DNA from: Pseudoxanthomonas japonensis
GTDB lineage: Bacteria > Pseudomonadota > Gammaproteobacteria > Xanthomonadales > Xanthomonadaceae
Direction: 5' to 3'
Assembly: GCF_010093445.1 (NCBI RefSeq)
Contig: NZ_PDWW01000003.1
Location: 1-64,000 of the forward strand
Length of the DNA: 64,000 nt
In this document: positions 8,367 through 18,236 of the stretch, in pieces
Layout of the letters: each line of letters begins with the position of its first letter
Numbering within the stretch: the first letter of the stretch is position 1
Position numbers and translations under genes: made by a program
The notes under the pieces: model-generated
What the model was told of the DNA's origin: nothing
The model's database searches: none
What the model saw: the letters and a program-made list of their open reading frames with translations, nothing else

Positions 8367-9433
8367 GGGTTGGGATCGTGGGGTGCGGCAAGATCGCGGA
8401 CGGTCATGCCGAGCAGTTGCGCGCCATCGGCGGTGCCGACCTGGTCGCCGCATGCGATCGCGAACCGCTGATGGTCGAACGGTTCGCGCAGCGCTGGAAC
8501 GGCGTGGCCGCGCATGCGGACATGGCAGAGATGGTGCGCGCCGAGCGGCTGGACGTGGTGCACATCGTGACGCCGCCGGACTCGCACGTGCAGCTCGCAT
8601 GCCAGGCGATGGAACTGGGTTGCCATGTGTTCCTCGAAAAGCCCTTTGCGCTCGACGCCGCGGGTACGCGCCGCATCCTGGAATGCGCGCAGGCGACCCG
8701 GCGGAAGATCGGCGTGAACTACCTCTACAACTTCGAGACGCCGGGCCTGCAGCTGCGCGACCTGATGGCCGAACGGACGCTGGGCGACGTGGTGCATATC
8801 GACACCACCTACGGCTACAACCTGGGCGGCGACTACGGCATGGCGGTGATGGGCGATCCTGCGCACTGGGTACACCGCTTGCCCGGCAAGCTGTTCCACA
8901 ACGTGCTCGACCATGTACTGGCCAAGGTGGTCGGCTTCCTGGAGGAGCCGGTGACGGTGAACGCCTTCGCCCACCGCATGCGCCCGGCCAGCGGGGACCC
9001 CGCGCTCGATGCGATGCCGGACGAGTTGCGCTTCACGCTGTCGGGGGCCAACGGCGTCACGGTGTCCGGCATGGTCAGCTCCCATGCACGACCGGTCTCG
9101 CACACGATGAAGGTATACGGCACCCGCGACACCGTCGAACTCGATTACGCCGCGCGCACGCTGGTGCGCAGTGCGCGGCAGGACCAGCCCAGTTCGCTGG
9201 GCCGGCTGTTCCCGGCCTGGGTGCAGTCGCTGCGTTTCGCCCGCAACGGCGCGAGGAACACCGGGGATTTCATGCGCAACCAGTTCCATTACTTCCAGTG
9301 CATGCGCGTGCTGCTGCGCGGCTTCTACGGCGCCATCGACGGCCGGGACGAGGATCCCGTGCCGCATGCCCACATCCTGCGGGTGGCGACCCTGATCGAC
9401 GGCATCGTCGAAGCACTGGAGCGGCCGGCATGA
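8363..9433 (+). CDS. Gfo/Idh/MocA-family NAD(P)-dependent oxidoreductase
   Basis: The 356-residue protein has an N-terminal Rossmann fold (GIVGCGKIA) and the family's EKP signature (FLEKPFALD), followed by the C-terminal dimerisation/substrate domain. Such enzymes oxidise or reduce sugar hydroxyls, often on nucleotide sugars. It overlaps the preceding fusion gene by 4 bases and the following epimerase gene by 4 bases, so the three are translationally coupled. A role in making a modified sugar for the exopolysaccharide is likely; the substrate cannot be read from sequence. Confidence 0.88.
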   Translation: MRVGIVGCGKIADGHAEQLRAIGGADLVAACDREPLMVERFAQRWNGVAAHADMAEMVRAERLDVVHIVTPPDSHVQLACQAMELGCHVFLEKPFALDAAGTRRILECAQATRRKIGVNYLYNFETPGLQLRDLMAERTLGDVVHIDTTYGYNLGGDYGMAVMGDPAHWVHRLPGKLFHNVLDHVLAKVVGFLEEPVTVNAFAHRMRPASGDPALDAMPDELRFTLSGANGVTVSGMVSSHARPVSHTMKVYGTRDTVELDYAARTLVRSARQDQPSSLGRLFPAWVQSLRFARNGARNTGDFMRNQFHYFQCMRVLLRGFYGAIDGRDEDPVPHAHILRVATLIDGIVEALERPA

Positions 9434-10437
9434 CCGTGCTGTTGACCGGCGCGGCCGGATTCCTCGGACGCAGGATCGCCGACAGCCTGCTGGCAGCCGG
9501 CGTGCAGGACCTGCGCATCCATGTGCGCCGCACGGCGCCGCCGGGCCTGCTGGAGGGCTTGCAGCGCGACTACCCCGACGCGAACGTCAGTGTCGTTGCC
9601 GCCAACCTGCTGCATCGCCACGATCTGACGCCGATGCTGGAAGGCGTCGACGTGCTGGTGCACGCGGCGGCGGGCATGCGCGGTTCGGCGGCGGACATGT
9701 TCGCCAATACCGTTGTCGGCACCCGTAACCTGCTGGATGCGGCGGCCGCCGCCCACGTGCGCCGCGTGGTGATGGTGAGTTCGTTCGCGGTCTACCAGAC
9801 CGCCTCGCTGCCGACGGGTGCGGCCCACGACGAAACGGTGCCGGTCGAGCCGATCGGCATCGACAAGGGGCCGTATGCGCACGCCAAGACGCGGCAGGAA
9901 CACCTGCTCGACGAGTACCGCGAGCGGTATGGCTTCGAGACCGTGGTGCTGCGGCCGGGCGTGATCTACGGGCCCGGTGGCGGCGCGTTCTCCAACCGCG
10001 TCGGCATCGGTGCGATGGGGCTGTTCTTCAGCCTGGGCGGCCGCGCGCCGTTGCCGCTGACCTACGTGGACAACTGCGCCGATGCGATCGCCTGCGCCGC
10101 GTTGGGCGGCGCCGATGGCCAGGCGTACAACGTGGTCGATGACGACATTCCGACATGTTCGCAGTACCTGCGCGCCTACCGTCGCCAGGTCGCCAGGTTG
10201 CGCGTGCTGCCGGTGCCGTATCCGGTGTTCATGCTGGGCGCGAAAATATTGCTGCGCTATCACCGGTGGTCGAAGGGGCAGCTGCCGGCGGTGTTCACGC
10301 CCTACGTGGTGCGTTCCATGTACCGCCGCTTCGAATACCCGAACGGCAAGCTGAAGGCGATCGGCTGGCAGCAGCGCGTGCCGACCGATATCGGCCTGGA
10401 GCGCGCGTTCGAGGATCTTGCTAAGCGCGCTGGCTGA
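9430..10437 (+). CDS. NAD-dependent epimerase/dehydratase (extended SDR)
   Basis: This 335-residue extended short-chain dehydrogenase/reductase has the NAD motif GAAGFLG and the catalytic Tyr-Lys pair in YAHAKTRQE, with the serine in VMVSSFAVY. It is the last gene of the fusion-oxidoreductase-epimerase operon, starting inside the stop of the oxidoreductase gene. A nucleotide-sugar epimerase or reductase role is likely, but 3-beta-HSD-like members of this family also exist. The product of the step is unknown. Confidence 0.85.
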   Translation: MTVLLTGAAGFLGRRIADSLLAAGVQDLRIHVRRTAPPGLLEGLQRDYPDANVSVVAANLLHRHDLTPMLEGVDVLVHAAAGMRGSAADMFANTVVGTRNLLDAAAAAHVRRVVMVSSFAVYQTASLPTGAAHDETVPVEPIGIDKGPYAHAKTRQEHLLDEYRERYGFETVVLRPGVIYGPGGGAFSNRVGIGAMGLFFSLGGRAPLPLTYVDNCADAIACAALGGADGQAYNVVDDDIPTCSQYLRAYRRQVARLRVLPVPYPVFMLGAKILLRYHRWSKGQLPAVFTPYVVRSMYRRFEYPNGKLKAIGWQQRVPTDIGLERAFEDLAKRAG

Positions 10438-10482
10438 CGGCACCGGGCGCCACCCGCGCGGCGACAGCCGTCGCGGGGGGCG

Positions 10483-11616
10483 TCAGCGCGTTGCCAGCGC
10501 GGCGCCGTACAGCGCGTCGTAGTTTGCCCGCATGACGTCGATCGAACCGTGCTCGACCACCCAGCGCCGCGCGTTCTCGCCCATGCGCTGTCGCTCGGCG
10601 GGCACCTGCAGCAGGCGCGACAGGGCCGTGCGCAATGCGACCGCATCGTCCGACGGCACCAGCAGCCCGGTCTCGTCCGCCTGTACGATCTCGTCGTTGC
10701 CACCCACACGCGTGGCCAGCAGGGGAAGTCCGGCCGCGCAGGCTTCCAGCAGGGCGATCGACAATCCTTCGGTACGCGAGGGCAGGGCGAAGACATCGAA
10801 GGCGTTGAGCAGCCTGGGCACGTCCTTGCGCGCGCCGGTGAACACGACGCGATCCGCGATGCCGAGTTGTCCGGCGGAGGCTTCCAGTCCGCTGCGCAAC
10901 GGGCCATCGCCGGCGAGCACCACCACCAGGTCCGGATGGGAGGCTGCCAGGTGCGCCACGGCATCCAGCAGCAGCCGCTGGTTCTTCAGCTCCACCAAGC
11001 GGCCGACCGTACCGACCACCAAGGCCTGCGGTGCGATGCCGAGTTCGCGGCGGACCTCGTCACGGAGCGCCGGCGAGCGCGGGAACTGGTCGACCGGAAT
11101 GCCGTTCATCACCACGCTGCTGCGGCTGGCCGGCACCAGGTTGCGCGACAGCAACTGGTCACGGACCTTGCGGCCGACCATCGCGATCCTGCGCGAATGC
11201 GCCAGCGACCACTGGTACAGCCAGCGCAACCGGCGATTGCCGAGCCTGCCGCCCATGTTGTGGCAGGTGTTCACCAGCACGGGACGGCGCCGAGCGAAAC
11301 GCGTGGCGGCGGCGGCGTAGTAGCTCGGCACGAAGTTGTGGGTATGCACCACGTCCACGCCGGCCTCCAGCAGGGTGGAACGCAGCAGGCGGATCATTGC
11401 GGGATCCGCCGCGCCCCGCTTGTGCCCGATGACGACGGGAATGCCGGCCTGCTCCAGGAAGGGACGGAATCCGTCGGTGTCGCAGAGGCTGAACACCGTG
11501 ACCGCGTGCCCGTGTTTCGCCTGTGCGATGGCTAGGTCGGCAACGACGCGTTCCAGTCCGCCGTATTCAAGGGAGTCGAGGACATGAACGATGCCCAGCG
11601 TGCCTGTTGGTTTCAT
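10483..11616 (-). CDS. Glycosyltransferase family 4 (GT-B fold)
   Basis: This 377-residue retaining glycosyltransferase has the N-terminal pattern of PEP-CTERM/EpsH-associated sugar transferases (HVLDSLEYGGLERVV). The C-terminal nucleotide-sugar domain carries PSRTEGLSIALLEACAAGLP, with the E-x7-E pair that holds the donor. It transfers a sugar to the growing lipid-linked repeat at the cytoplasmic membrane face. The ATG at 11616 begins the conserved part; the frame remains open upstream. It is convergent with the epimerase operon and divergent from the flippase operon, with 154 bases between it and the flippase start. Confidence 0.9.
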   Translation of the reverse strand: MKPTGTLGIVHVLDSLEYGGLERVVADLAIAQAKHGHAVTVFSLCDTDGFRPFLEQAGIPVVIGHKRGAADPAMIRLLRSTLLEAGVDVVHTHNFVPSYYAAAATRFARRRPVLVNTCHNMGGRLGNRRLRWLYQWSLAHSRRIAMVGRKVRDQLLSRNLVPASRSSVVMNGIPVDQFPRSPALRDEVRRELGIAPQALVVGTVGRLVELKNQRLLLDAVAHLAASHPDLVVVLAGDGPLRSGLEASAGQLGIADRVVFTGARKDVPRLLNAFDVFALPSRTEGLSIALLEACAAGLPLLATRVGGNDEIVQADETGLLVPSDDAVALRTALSRLLQVPAERQRMGENARRWVVEHGSIDVMRANYDALYGAALATR

Positions 11617-11770
11617 ATGGCGATGACAACGTGAAAGGTGCCGGCGGCAGGTCAGAGTATGAACGCCAGCCTGAGCCGGATGCGACGACGCGTGACCACT
11701 GTTCGCTGTTTTCTGCGTTGTTCGAGGCAGTGAGCACAGGTGCGGCCCGTTGCACCGATCCCAGGGGAAT

Positions 11771-13333
11771 ATGAACCAGCCTTTCAACGGCCGAACGGCC
11801 ATCCGCGGCGCCATCATGGTCATGGGGTCGACCTACGTGACGTATGCGCTGGGGATGCTGACCAGCATCCTGTTGGCGCGGACGCTGGGGCCGGACGACT
11901 TCGGCCGGTACACCTACATGGTGTGGATGGCCGGTCTGCTGATCATGTTCAGCAACAACGGCCTGACCACGACGGTGATCCGCTTCGCATCGGAGAGCCT
12001 GGGCAGGAGCTCGCCGGAGAACGCGAGCAGCATCCACGGATGGCTGCGCCGGCGACAGCTCGCCTGTGTCGTGCTGGTGGGGTGCCTGTTCCTGGTGGCG
12101 ATGCCCTGGTTCAAGCCCGCCGGCTGGGACGGTCACCTGGCGGTATTCGCCGCGGTGGTGCTGGTCGCCGCCATCGCAAAGGCCATGTTCCTGTTCGATG
12201 TGTCGGTGGCCAAAGGGTACGGCCTGTTCCACGTCGAAGCGCGCTCCACGGTGACGATGAGCCTGCTCAGCATCGCCGCGGTACTCGTGATGGTGGTGAT
12301 GAAGGCGCCGTTGCTGGCGTACCTGCTGCTGTTCGCGTTCGTCAGCGTCGGGTACGTCGTGTGTTCGTCCATGATGCTGCGCAAGGCGGGCGTGCGGCCG
12401 TCGCGGGAGCCCGTGGATCCGGCGACGCTGGCGCGCCTGAAGCGGCACCTCGGATGGACCGTGCTGCTGACGCTGGCCTACGCCATCAGCAACAAGTCCA
12501 TCGAGACCTGGATGCTGAACGCCATGGTCGGTTCGGCGGCGGTGGGCTACTTCGCGATCGCCGCCGCGCTGACGCGCGGAGGCGTGGACCTGCTCGCGTC
12601 CGGGCTGGCCACGGTGCTGATGCCGATGATGGGGCATGCGTTCGGCAAGGGCGGGCAGGAGGGCGTCAACGCGATCATGGCCAACGCGATGCGCTACTTC
12701 GCCTTCATCGGCCTGCTGCTGGCGGGGGGCGGGGCACTGGTGGCCGACAGCGCCATCACCCTGCTCTACGGCGCGGAGTACAAGGCGGTGGTGAATCCCC
12801 TGCGCGTGATGATGATCGTGGGCGGATTCACCATGATCGGCGGCGCGTTCAATGCGCTGCTGTCGACGACCGACAACCAGCATCTGCGCGTGGGTTACGT
12901 GCTGTTCTCCATCCTGAGCGTGGGCGTGCTGTCGGTGCTGTTGATCCCGCGCTACGGCCTGAACGGCGCCGTGGCCGCGCATGCCATCTCGGAAGTGCTC
13001 ATCTTCACGCTGATGGCCACCGGCGTGTCCCGCCTGCTGAAGTTGCGGATGCCGTGGCGCGAACTCGGCCGCATGCTGCTGTGCGCATTGATGGCGATCG
13101 CCGTCGCCCTGGTGCCGATGCTGCTGGGCGGGATCAATCCCTGGACCGAACTGGCGGGTGGCCTGATCTATGCGGCGGTGTTCGTGCTGGGGACCGTCAT
13201 GATGCGCGCCTGGCGTGCCGGCGACATCCAGCATCTCGACGCCCTGCTGCAACGCTACCCGGCGCTTGCGGGCCGGATGCGGGGACGCCTGCAGCGCTGG
13301 GCCGACGGGTTGCCGACGGACGGGGTGCATTGA
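11771..13333 (+). CDS. Oligosaccharide flippase (Wzx/MurJ superfamily)
   Basis: The 520-residue polytopic protein has about 12-14 hydrophobic helices and the family-typical N-terminus (LLARTLGPDDFGRYTYMVW). It should translocate lipid-linked polysaccharide units across the inner membrane. Start ATG 11771 follows CAGGGGAAT. It is the first gene of a seven-gene plus-strand operon, and its stop overlaps the next start (TGATG). The operon promoter should lie in 11617-11770, but no clear -35/-10 pair is seen there. Confidence 0.9.
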   Translation: MNQPFNGRTAIRGAIMVMGSTYVTYALGMLTSILLARTLGPDDFGRYTYMVWMAGLLIMFSNNGLTTTVIRFASESLGRSSPENASSIHGWLRRRQLACVVLVGCLFLVAMPWFKPAGWDGHLAVFAAVVLVAAIAKAMFLFDVSVAKGYGLFHVEARSTVTMSLLSIAAVLVMVVMKAPLLAYLLLFAFVSVGYVVCSSMMLRKAGVRPSREPVDPATLARLKRHLGWTVLLTLAYAISNKSIETWMLNAMVGSAAVGYFAIAAALTRGGVDLLASGLATVLMPMMGHAFGKGGQEGVNAIMANAMRYFAFIGLLLAGGGALVADSAITLLYGAEYKAVVNPLRVMMIVGGFTMIGGAFNALLSTTDNQHLRVGYVLFSILSVGVLSVLLIPRYGLNGAVAAHAISEVLIFTLMATGVSRLLKLRMPWRELGRMLLCALMAIAVALVPMLLGGINPWTELAGGLIYAAVFVLGTVMMRAWRAGDIQHLDALLQRYPALAGRMRGRLQRWADGLPTDGVH

Positions 13334-14466
13334 TGGCGGACATGCCCGTCCTCATCGCCTTCTGGGGCAGCCTGGCCGTCATCGCGTTCACCTACGCCGG
13401 TTATCCGCTGTGGGTGCTGGCGTGGGGTCGCCTGTTCCCTGATCCCGTGCGCAAGCGTCCGTACACGCCCCGCGTGACGGCACTCCTGGCCGTGTACAAC
13501 GCGGCCGGAAGCGCGGTGGCCAAGGTCGAGAACCTGCTGTCGCTGGACTACCCGCCCGAGCACCTGGACATCGTCGTCGCCTGCGACGGTTGCACGGACG
13601 CGACGGCCGACGCCTTGCGCCGGATCGCGTCGCCGCGCCTGCGCGTGGTCGAGTTCCCGCAGCGCCGGGGCAAGGCGGCGTGCCTGGCGGATCTGGTGGA
13701 CGCCGCCACCGGCGACATATTGCTGATGGTCGACGTGCGCCAGCGGCTCGAGCGCGACGCGCTGTCGCGTCTGGCCACGAACTTCGCGGACCAGGACGTC
13801 GGCGCGGTCAGCGGCGAGCTCTGCTTCACCGACGAGACCGGCGGTTTCGCCGCCAAGGTCGGTGCGTACTGGCGCTACGAAAAGATGATCCGCAACGCCG
13901 AGGCCCGCAGTGGCTCGGTGGTGGGGGTCACGGGCGCGCTCTACGCGATCCGGCGGGACCTGTACGTGCCGCTTCCCGCCGGCACCGTGCTGGACGACGT
14001 GCTGACGCCGATGAACGTGGTGCGCGACGGCTACCGGGTCGTCTTCGAGGCGGGCGCCGTGGCCTGGGACACGCCATCCACGACCTCGGCGCAGGAACGC
14101 GTGCGCAAGGTGCGTACGCTGGCCGGCAACTATCAGGCGGTGGCGATCGCGCCGTGGCTGGTGGTGCCGTTCCAGAACCCGCTGTGGTTCCGCTTCGTCA
14201 GCCACAAGCTGCTGAGGCTGATGGTGCCGTGGCTGCTCTGCGTGCTGGCGGTGTCGTCGGCCATCCTGGCCTTCTCGCACCCGTTGTACCTGGCCTGCCT
14301 GCTGGCCGGCCTGGGGGGCGTCGCGCTCGCGGTGGCCGCCAGTTGGCTGCCTGCGCTGTCGGAGTGGATGCCGGTGCGCCTGGCGTCGACGTTCCTGCAC
14401 ATGAATCTCTACGCCGGTCAGGCGCTGGTCGCCTATGTCCGGAACCCGAGGTTGCACCTGTGGTGA
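13333..14466 (+). CDS. Membrane-bound glycosyltransferase family 2
   Basis: This 377-residue inverting GT-A enzyme has an N-terminal membrane helix (residues 4-24), the donor motif VACDGCTDATADAL, and a DXD-like acidic site in LLMVDVRQRL. An ED-type acceptor motif with a downstream basic segment (AQERVRKVRTLAGN) resembles the QxxRW-type region. Two or three C-terminal helices follow, as in processive or membrane-anchored GT2 enzymes. It is translationally coupled to the flippase. The sugar specificity is unknown. Confidence 0.88.
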   Translation: MADMPVLIAFWGSLAVIAFTYAGYPLWVLAWGRLFPDPVRKRPYTPRVTALLAVYNAAGSAVAKVENLLSLDYPPEHLDIVVACDGCTDATADALRRIASPRLRVVEFPQRRGKAACLADLVDAATGDILLMVDVRQRLERDALSRLATNFADQDVGAVSGELCFTDETGGFAAKVGAYWRYEKMIRNAEARSGSVVGVTGALYAIRRDLYVPLPAGTVLDDVLTPMNVVRDGYRVVFEAGAVAWDTPSTTSAQERVRKVRTLAGNYQAVAIAPWLVVPFQNPLWFRFVSHKLLRLMVPWLLCVLAVSSAILAFSHPLYLACLLAGLGGVALAVAASWLPALSEWMPVRLASTFLHMNLYAGQALVAYVRNPRLHLW

Positions 14467-14527
14467 GCGGATGCGGTGGATCGTGGCATCCTGAAGGAGT
14501 TGCGCACGCCAGGGGGGGCGAACGCCG

Positions 14528-15802
14528 ATGATGATGTTCGTCTTCGTGCTGATCTATCTGATGCTGGTCCTGCTGAGGCCGCAGGACTATCCGCAGATGG
14601 CGGACCTCGGCATTCCGATCCTGCCGATGGCGATGGTGTCGGCGCTGGGCGCCTGGGTCTTCTCGCGCGAGAAGCGCTTCAATGCGCCGCAGTACCTCCT
14701 GCTGCCGATGTTCCACCTCGTGCTTTGCCTGTCGTTGCTGGCGATAGGGTGGATGGAAGGCGCGGTGGGGGCGTTCCTGTACTTCCTGCCCTGCCTGGTG
14801 TCTTTCTTCCTGCTCGCCAATGCAGTCAACACGCCCGCCTACACGCGGACGATCATGACGGTGATCGTGTTGTGCGCGTTCGTCATGGCGGCGCACGGCT
14901 GGGAGCAAGCGGCGACCGGTGTCGGCTGGACCGGCCAGACGACGGTCGAGGACGGCCGCATCCAGTACGTCGGCATCTTCAGCGATCCCAACGACCTGGG
15001 CATGCTGTTCGTCATCTCGCTGCCGATGGCGGCCTACCTGGGCAGCCGCGGGGGCCTGCTGGGCCTGCGGCGCCTGTTCTGGTACTGCGGATGCCTGCTG
15101 CTGTTCTACGGCATCTACCTGACCAACTCGCGCGGCTCGTTCCTGGCCGTGGTCGCGATGACCGCTGTCTACATCTGGATCCAGCGCGGCGCGATCTGGG
15201 CCGCCATGCTCGGCGCGGGGGCCATGGTGGTATTGCGCATGATGCCGTCGCGACTGGACGAGTTGAACGTGCAGGAGTCCTCCGCTTCCGGCCGCATCGA
15301 TGCCTGGTACGAAGGCATGCAGATGTTCATCACCCATCCCGTGCTGGGCGTGGGGGCAGGGCAGTTCACGCAGTACCACTACCTCACCGCGCACAACTCG
15401 ATCATCCTGGTGCTCGCCGAGACGGGCATCATCGGTTTCTCGTTGTGGTTCACCTTCGTCGGGTACGGTTTCTGGATGATGTACCGCATCGTCCGTTTCG
15501 AGCCGGAATTCGAGGACGAGGACGACATCGTGGAGTGGCAGGAGGCCAGGGCGATGGCGCTGGTGCTGCTGGTGGCGCAGGCAGGCTTCTTCGCTGCGGC
15601 GTTCTTCCTGAGCCGCAGCTACGTGATCCTGCTGTACCTGCTCGCCGCACTGGTCGTGGCCCACCATTCCAATGTCCTGGCGCGCTTCCCGGCCTTGGGC
15701 GAACTGCGCCTCGGCAACCACCTCGTGCGTTGGGCCGTGCTGACGGCGGGTGCCGTGGTCGGCTTCTATGTCGTGCTGAAGGTGCTGCTGGCGATGGGAT
15801 GA
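14528..15802 (+). CDS. O-antigen ligase / Wzy-like polymerase, exosortase-locus type
   Basis: The 424-residue polytopic membrane protein has around ten helices and the large periplasmic loop of the Wzy_C/O-antigen-ligase family (SSASGRIDAWYEGMQMF, then GVGAGQFTQYH). In EPS loci it would polymerise repeat units or ligate glycans. It resembles the family annotated as probable O-glycosylation ligase, exosortase A-associated. ATG codons at 14528, 14531 and 14534 are all possible starts; a run of seven G (14512-14518) serves as the nearest Shine-Dalgarno-like sequence. Confidence 0.88.
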   Translation: MMMFVFVLIYLMLVLLRPQDYPQMADLGIPILPMAMVSALGAWVFSREKRFNAPQYLLLPMFHLVLCLSLLAIGWMEGAVGAFLYFLPCLVSFFLLANAVNTPAYTRTIMTVIVLCAFVMAAHGWEQAATGVGWTGQTTVEDGRIQYVGIFSDPNDLGMLFVISLPMAAYLGSRGGLLGLRRLFWYCGCLLLFYGIYLTNSRGSFLAVVAMTAVYIWIQRGAIWAAMLGAGAMVVLRMMPSRLDELNVQESSASGRIDAWYEGMQMFITHPVLGVGAGQFTQYHYLTAHNSIILVLAETGIIGFSLWFTFVGYGFWMMYRIVRFEPEFEDEDDIVEWQEARAMALVLLVAQAGFFAAAFFLSRSYVILLYLLAALVVAHHSNVLARFPALGELRLGNHLVRWAVLTAGAVVGFYVVLKVLLAMG

Positions 15803-15850
15803 CCGCTGTCTCTGGCCTGAGAGACGGACCATTCGCGTTCAAAGAGATTG

Positions 15851-17044
15851 ATGATGCCCCGGATTGCCCTCGTCACCCCGATGTTGCCCGTGCCCCACGA
15901 CCAGACGCGGGGCCGCTACATCCATGAGACCGCACGCGCGCTGTCGCAACTCGCGCAGGTGCGCGTGTTCTTCCAGCAGGCGAGCTATCCCCGCATTCCG
16001 GGCCTGTCGCCGCGCAGCTTCCTGCGCGGTGAGGTCGGCGAGGACTACACGCTGGACGGCGTGGACGTGGAGGCCTTCACCTATCCGGCGTTGCCGGGTC
16101 TGTCGCGCGCCACCAACGGCTGGATGGCGAGCCGCGCGCTGGTGCCGCGGATGCGCCGGTTCGAGCCGGACCTGGTGCTGGCGTACTGGGTGTACCCGGA
16201 TGGTGCGGCGGCCAAGCGTGCGGCACGGCGCCTGGGCGTGCCCTGCATCGTCGGTGCCCGCGGTTCCGACATCCATGTGCGCACCGGCCTCAATGCCCAC
16301 CTGACCCGTCGCACCCTGCAGGGCCTGGACGCGATCCTGACCGTCAGCCATGCGATGCGCGACACCGCCATCGCGACCTTCGGCGCCGATCCCGAGCGCG
16401 TGCATCCGGTGGTCAACGGCATCGACACCGACGTGTTCCATCCGCGCGACCGCCAGGCGATGCGCAGCAAGCTGGGCGTCCCCGCCGATGCGCGCCTGAT
16501 CACCTATGTCGGCCGTTTCGTCGAAGCCAAGGGCATGCGCGAACTGCTGCAGGCATTCCAGTCGCTCGCGGGACAGGATCCGCGCGTCCGCCTGGCCCTG
16601 GTCGGTGACGGCGTGATGCGCGAGGAACTGGCCGGCCTGGTGCAGGCGACCGGCCTGGCCGGGCGCGTCACCATGACCGGCGGACTCGAGCCGGCTCAGG
16701 TCGCCGAATGGATCGGTGCCTCCGATGTGCTGACGTTGCCGAGCTGGTCGGAAGGCTATCCGAACGTGGTAGTCGAAGGCATCGCCTGCGGCCGTCCGGT
16801 GGTGGCGACCGCGGTCGGCGGCACCGGCGAGATCATCAAGGCCGGCAACGGCATCCTGGTGCCGCCGCGCGATGCCGCTGCGCTGGAGCGCGGCCTGGCC
16901 GATGCGCTGGCGCGCACCTGGGACGCCGCCGCGGTGTCGGCGTCGGTGAGCCGCGGCTGGGGCGACGTCGCGGCCGATACGCTGGCCATCTGCCGGCAGG
17001 TGCTGGGCGTGAGCGACGGCGACGTCTGCCTGGGCCGTGCCTGA
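15851..17044 (+). CDS. Glycosyltransferase family 4
   Basis: This 397-residue GT-B enzyme begins with PRIALVTPMLPVPHDQTRGR and has the donor-site region LPSWSEGYPNVVVEGIACG, with the E-x7-E pair of retaining GT4 enzymes. The ATG pair at 15851/15854 is preceded by AAAGAGA; the upstream TTG is not needed. Its stop overlaps the FemAB-like gene's start by one base (TGATG). It adds one sugar of the repeat unit in the cytoplasm; donor and acceptor are unknown. Confidence 0.9.
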   Translation: MMPRIALVTPMLPVPHDQTRGRYIHETARALSQLAQVRVFFQQASYPRIPGLSPRSFLRGEVGEDYTLDGVDVEAFTYPALPGLSRATNGWMASRALVPRMRRFEPDLVLAYWVYPDGAAAKRAARRLGVPCIVGARGSDIHVRTGLNAHLTRRTLQGLDAILTVSHAMRDTAIATFGADPERVHPVVNGIDTDVFHPRDRQAMRSKLGVPADARLITYVGRFVEAKGMRELLQAFQSLAGQDPRVRLALVGDGVMREELAGLVQATGLAGRVTMTGGLEPAQVAEWIGASDVLTLPSWSEGYPNVVVEGIACGRPVVATAVGGTGEIIKAGNGILVPPRDAAALERGLADALARTWDAAAVSASVSRGWGDVAADTLAICRQVLGVSDGDVCLGRA

Positions 17045-18234
17045 TGACGGGCGCCGTCGGCGGCCCGGCATCGCGGATCAGCAGCGAGGCGAGGGGGACA
17101 TGGCGGGTGCTGGCCGAATACCCGGATCTTGCCGACGACTGGATGCGCCTGCAGGCGCAGTCCGACGGTACCCCGTTCACGCACTGGCACTGGATATCGA
17201 CCTGGCTGGAACAGCTGCCGGCGGATATCGTGCCGCGGGTGTTCCGCATCGAGGACGCGGAGGGCCTGCTGGCGCTGGCCGTGGCGGTCGATGCGCCGGA
17301 GCGCGGCAAGGGCCGCTTCTTCGGGCGTCATTCGCTGCGGCTGCAGGAAACCGGCATGGACGCGCTGGACGAGATCAGCGTCGAGTATTCCGGACTGCTG
17401 GTCAGGCGCGGCGGTGAAGTCGCCGCGTACGCGGCCCTGTTCCGCGCCCTCGAAGGCCACTGGGAGGGGTGGAGGCGCTTCCGCATCACCGCCACCGCGC
17501 ATGGGCCGCATATCGCGTCCGCGCTGCCCGCCGGCCTGCACTGCTATTGCGTGCTCAGCCAGCCCTGCTGTCGGGTCGACCTGGACCGGCTGCGGGACAG
17601 CGGCAAGGGCTATGTCGATTCGTTGAAGCGCAACTTCCGCCACCACCTGCGGCAGAGCCTGCGTGCCTACGAAGCGCACGGTCCCCTGAAGGTCGAGGTG
17701 GCCGACAGCATCGGGCAGGCGCTGGCATGGCTGGACGAGCTGCGCACGCTGCACGAGCGCCGGTGGCGGTCGAAGGGGAAGGAGGGGTCGTTCTCCAGCG
17801 ACTTCTTCCATGCCTTCCACCAGGCGCTGGTGCGGAAGGGTACCGGCGATGGCTATGTGCGGCTGACGCGCGTCAGCGCGGGCGCGCTGGTGGTCGGGTA
17901 TCTGTACAACCTGCACTGGCGCGGCACGGTGTACTTCTACAACTGCGGACTGAACTATGGCGCGTTGCCGCGCTACGACAGTCCGGGCTCGGTCGCGCTG
18001 GCCGCCTGCATCCAGCATTGCCTGGACGAGGGGCTGGCGGCGTTCGATTTCCTGGCCGGCGCGCAGCCGTACAAGCGCCGGTTGTCGCATGAAGCGCGCA
18101 CGCTCGAGTGGATCGACGTGCGGCAACGCGGACTGGCGCACGACAGCGAACGACTGGTCGCGCAGGCGCTGGGCACCGGCACCTTCGGCATTCCCCTGGC
18201 GCGCCAAGCGCCGCTTACTTCATCCAGCGAGTGA
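17044..18234 (+). CDS. FemAB-like / GNAT-fold acyltransferase
   Basis: The 396-residue protein has the double-GNAT layout of FemAB-related proteins: an N-terminal half around THWHWISTWLEQLP and a conserved C-terminal half (LKRNFRHHLRQSLRAYEAHG, then YFYNCGLNYGALPRYDSPG and FDFLAGAQPYKRRLS). FemAB enzymes move an aminoacyl group to a cell-wall precursor. Relatives in exosortase A loci are named PEP-CTERM-associated FemAB-like proteins. Its position between two glycosyltransferases suggests transfer of an amino acid or acyl group to the polysaccharide repeat. The donor could be the locus ACP, which is inference. Confidence 0.82.
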   Translation: MTGAVGGPASRISSEARGTWRVLAEYPDLADDWMRLQAQSDGTPFTHWHWISTWLEQLPADIVPRVFRIEDAEGLLALAVAVDAPERGKGRFFGRHSLRLQETGMDALDEISVEYSGLLVRRGGEVAAYAALFRALEGHWEGWRRFRITATAHGPHIASALPAGLHCYCVLSQPCCRVDLDRLRDSGKGYVDSLKRNFRHHLRQSLRAYEAHGPLKVEVADSIGQALAWLDELRTLHERRWRSKGKEGSFSSDFFHAFHQALVRKGTGDGYVRLTRVSAGALVVGYLYNLHWRGTVYFYNCGLNYGALPRYDSPGSVALAACIQHCLDEGLAAFDFLAGAQPYKRRLSHEARTLEWIDVRQRGLAHDSERLVAQALGTGTFGIPLARQAPLTSSSE

Positions 18235-18236
18235 AC

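Noticed and set aside
10438-10482. Hairpin between the convergent epimerase and glycosyltransferase genes
   Set aside because: The stem (GCGAC-AGCC-GTCGC) is interrupted on its outer part and lacks a T-run, so I did not call it a terminator.
5435-14518. Runs of seven G at 5435-5441 and 14512-14518 as phase-variation switches
   Set aside because: The tracts are short for slippage in such GC-rich DNA and lie in leaders, not coding frames. The second probably serves as a ribosome-binding site.
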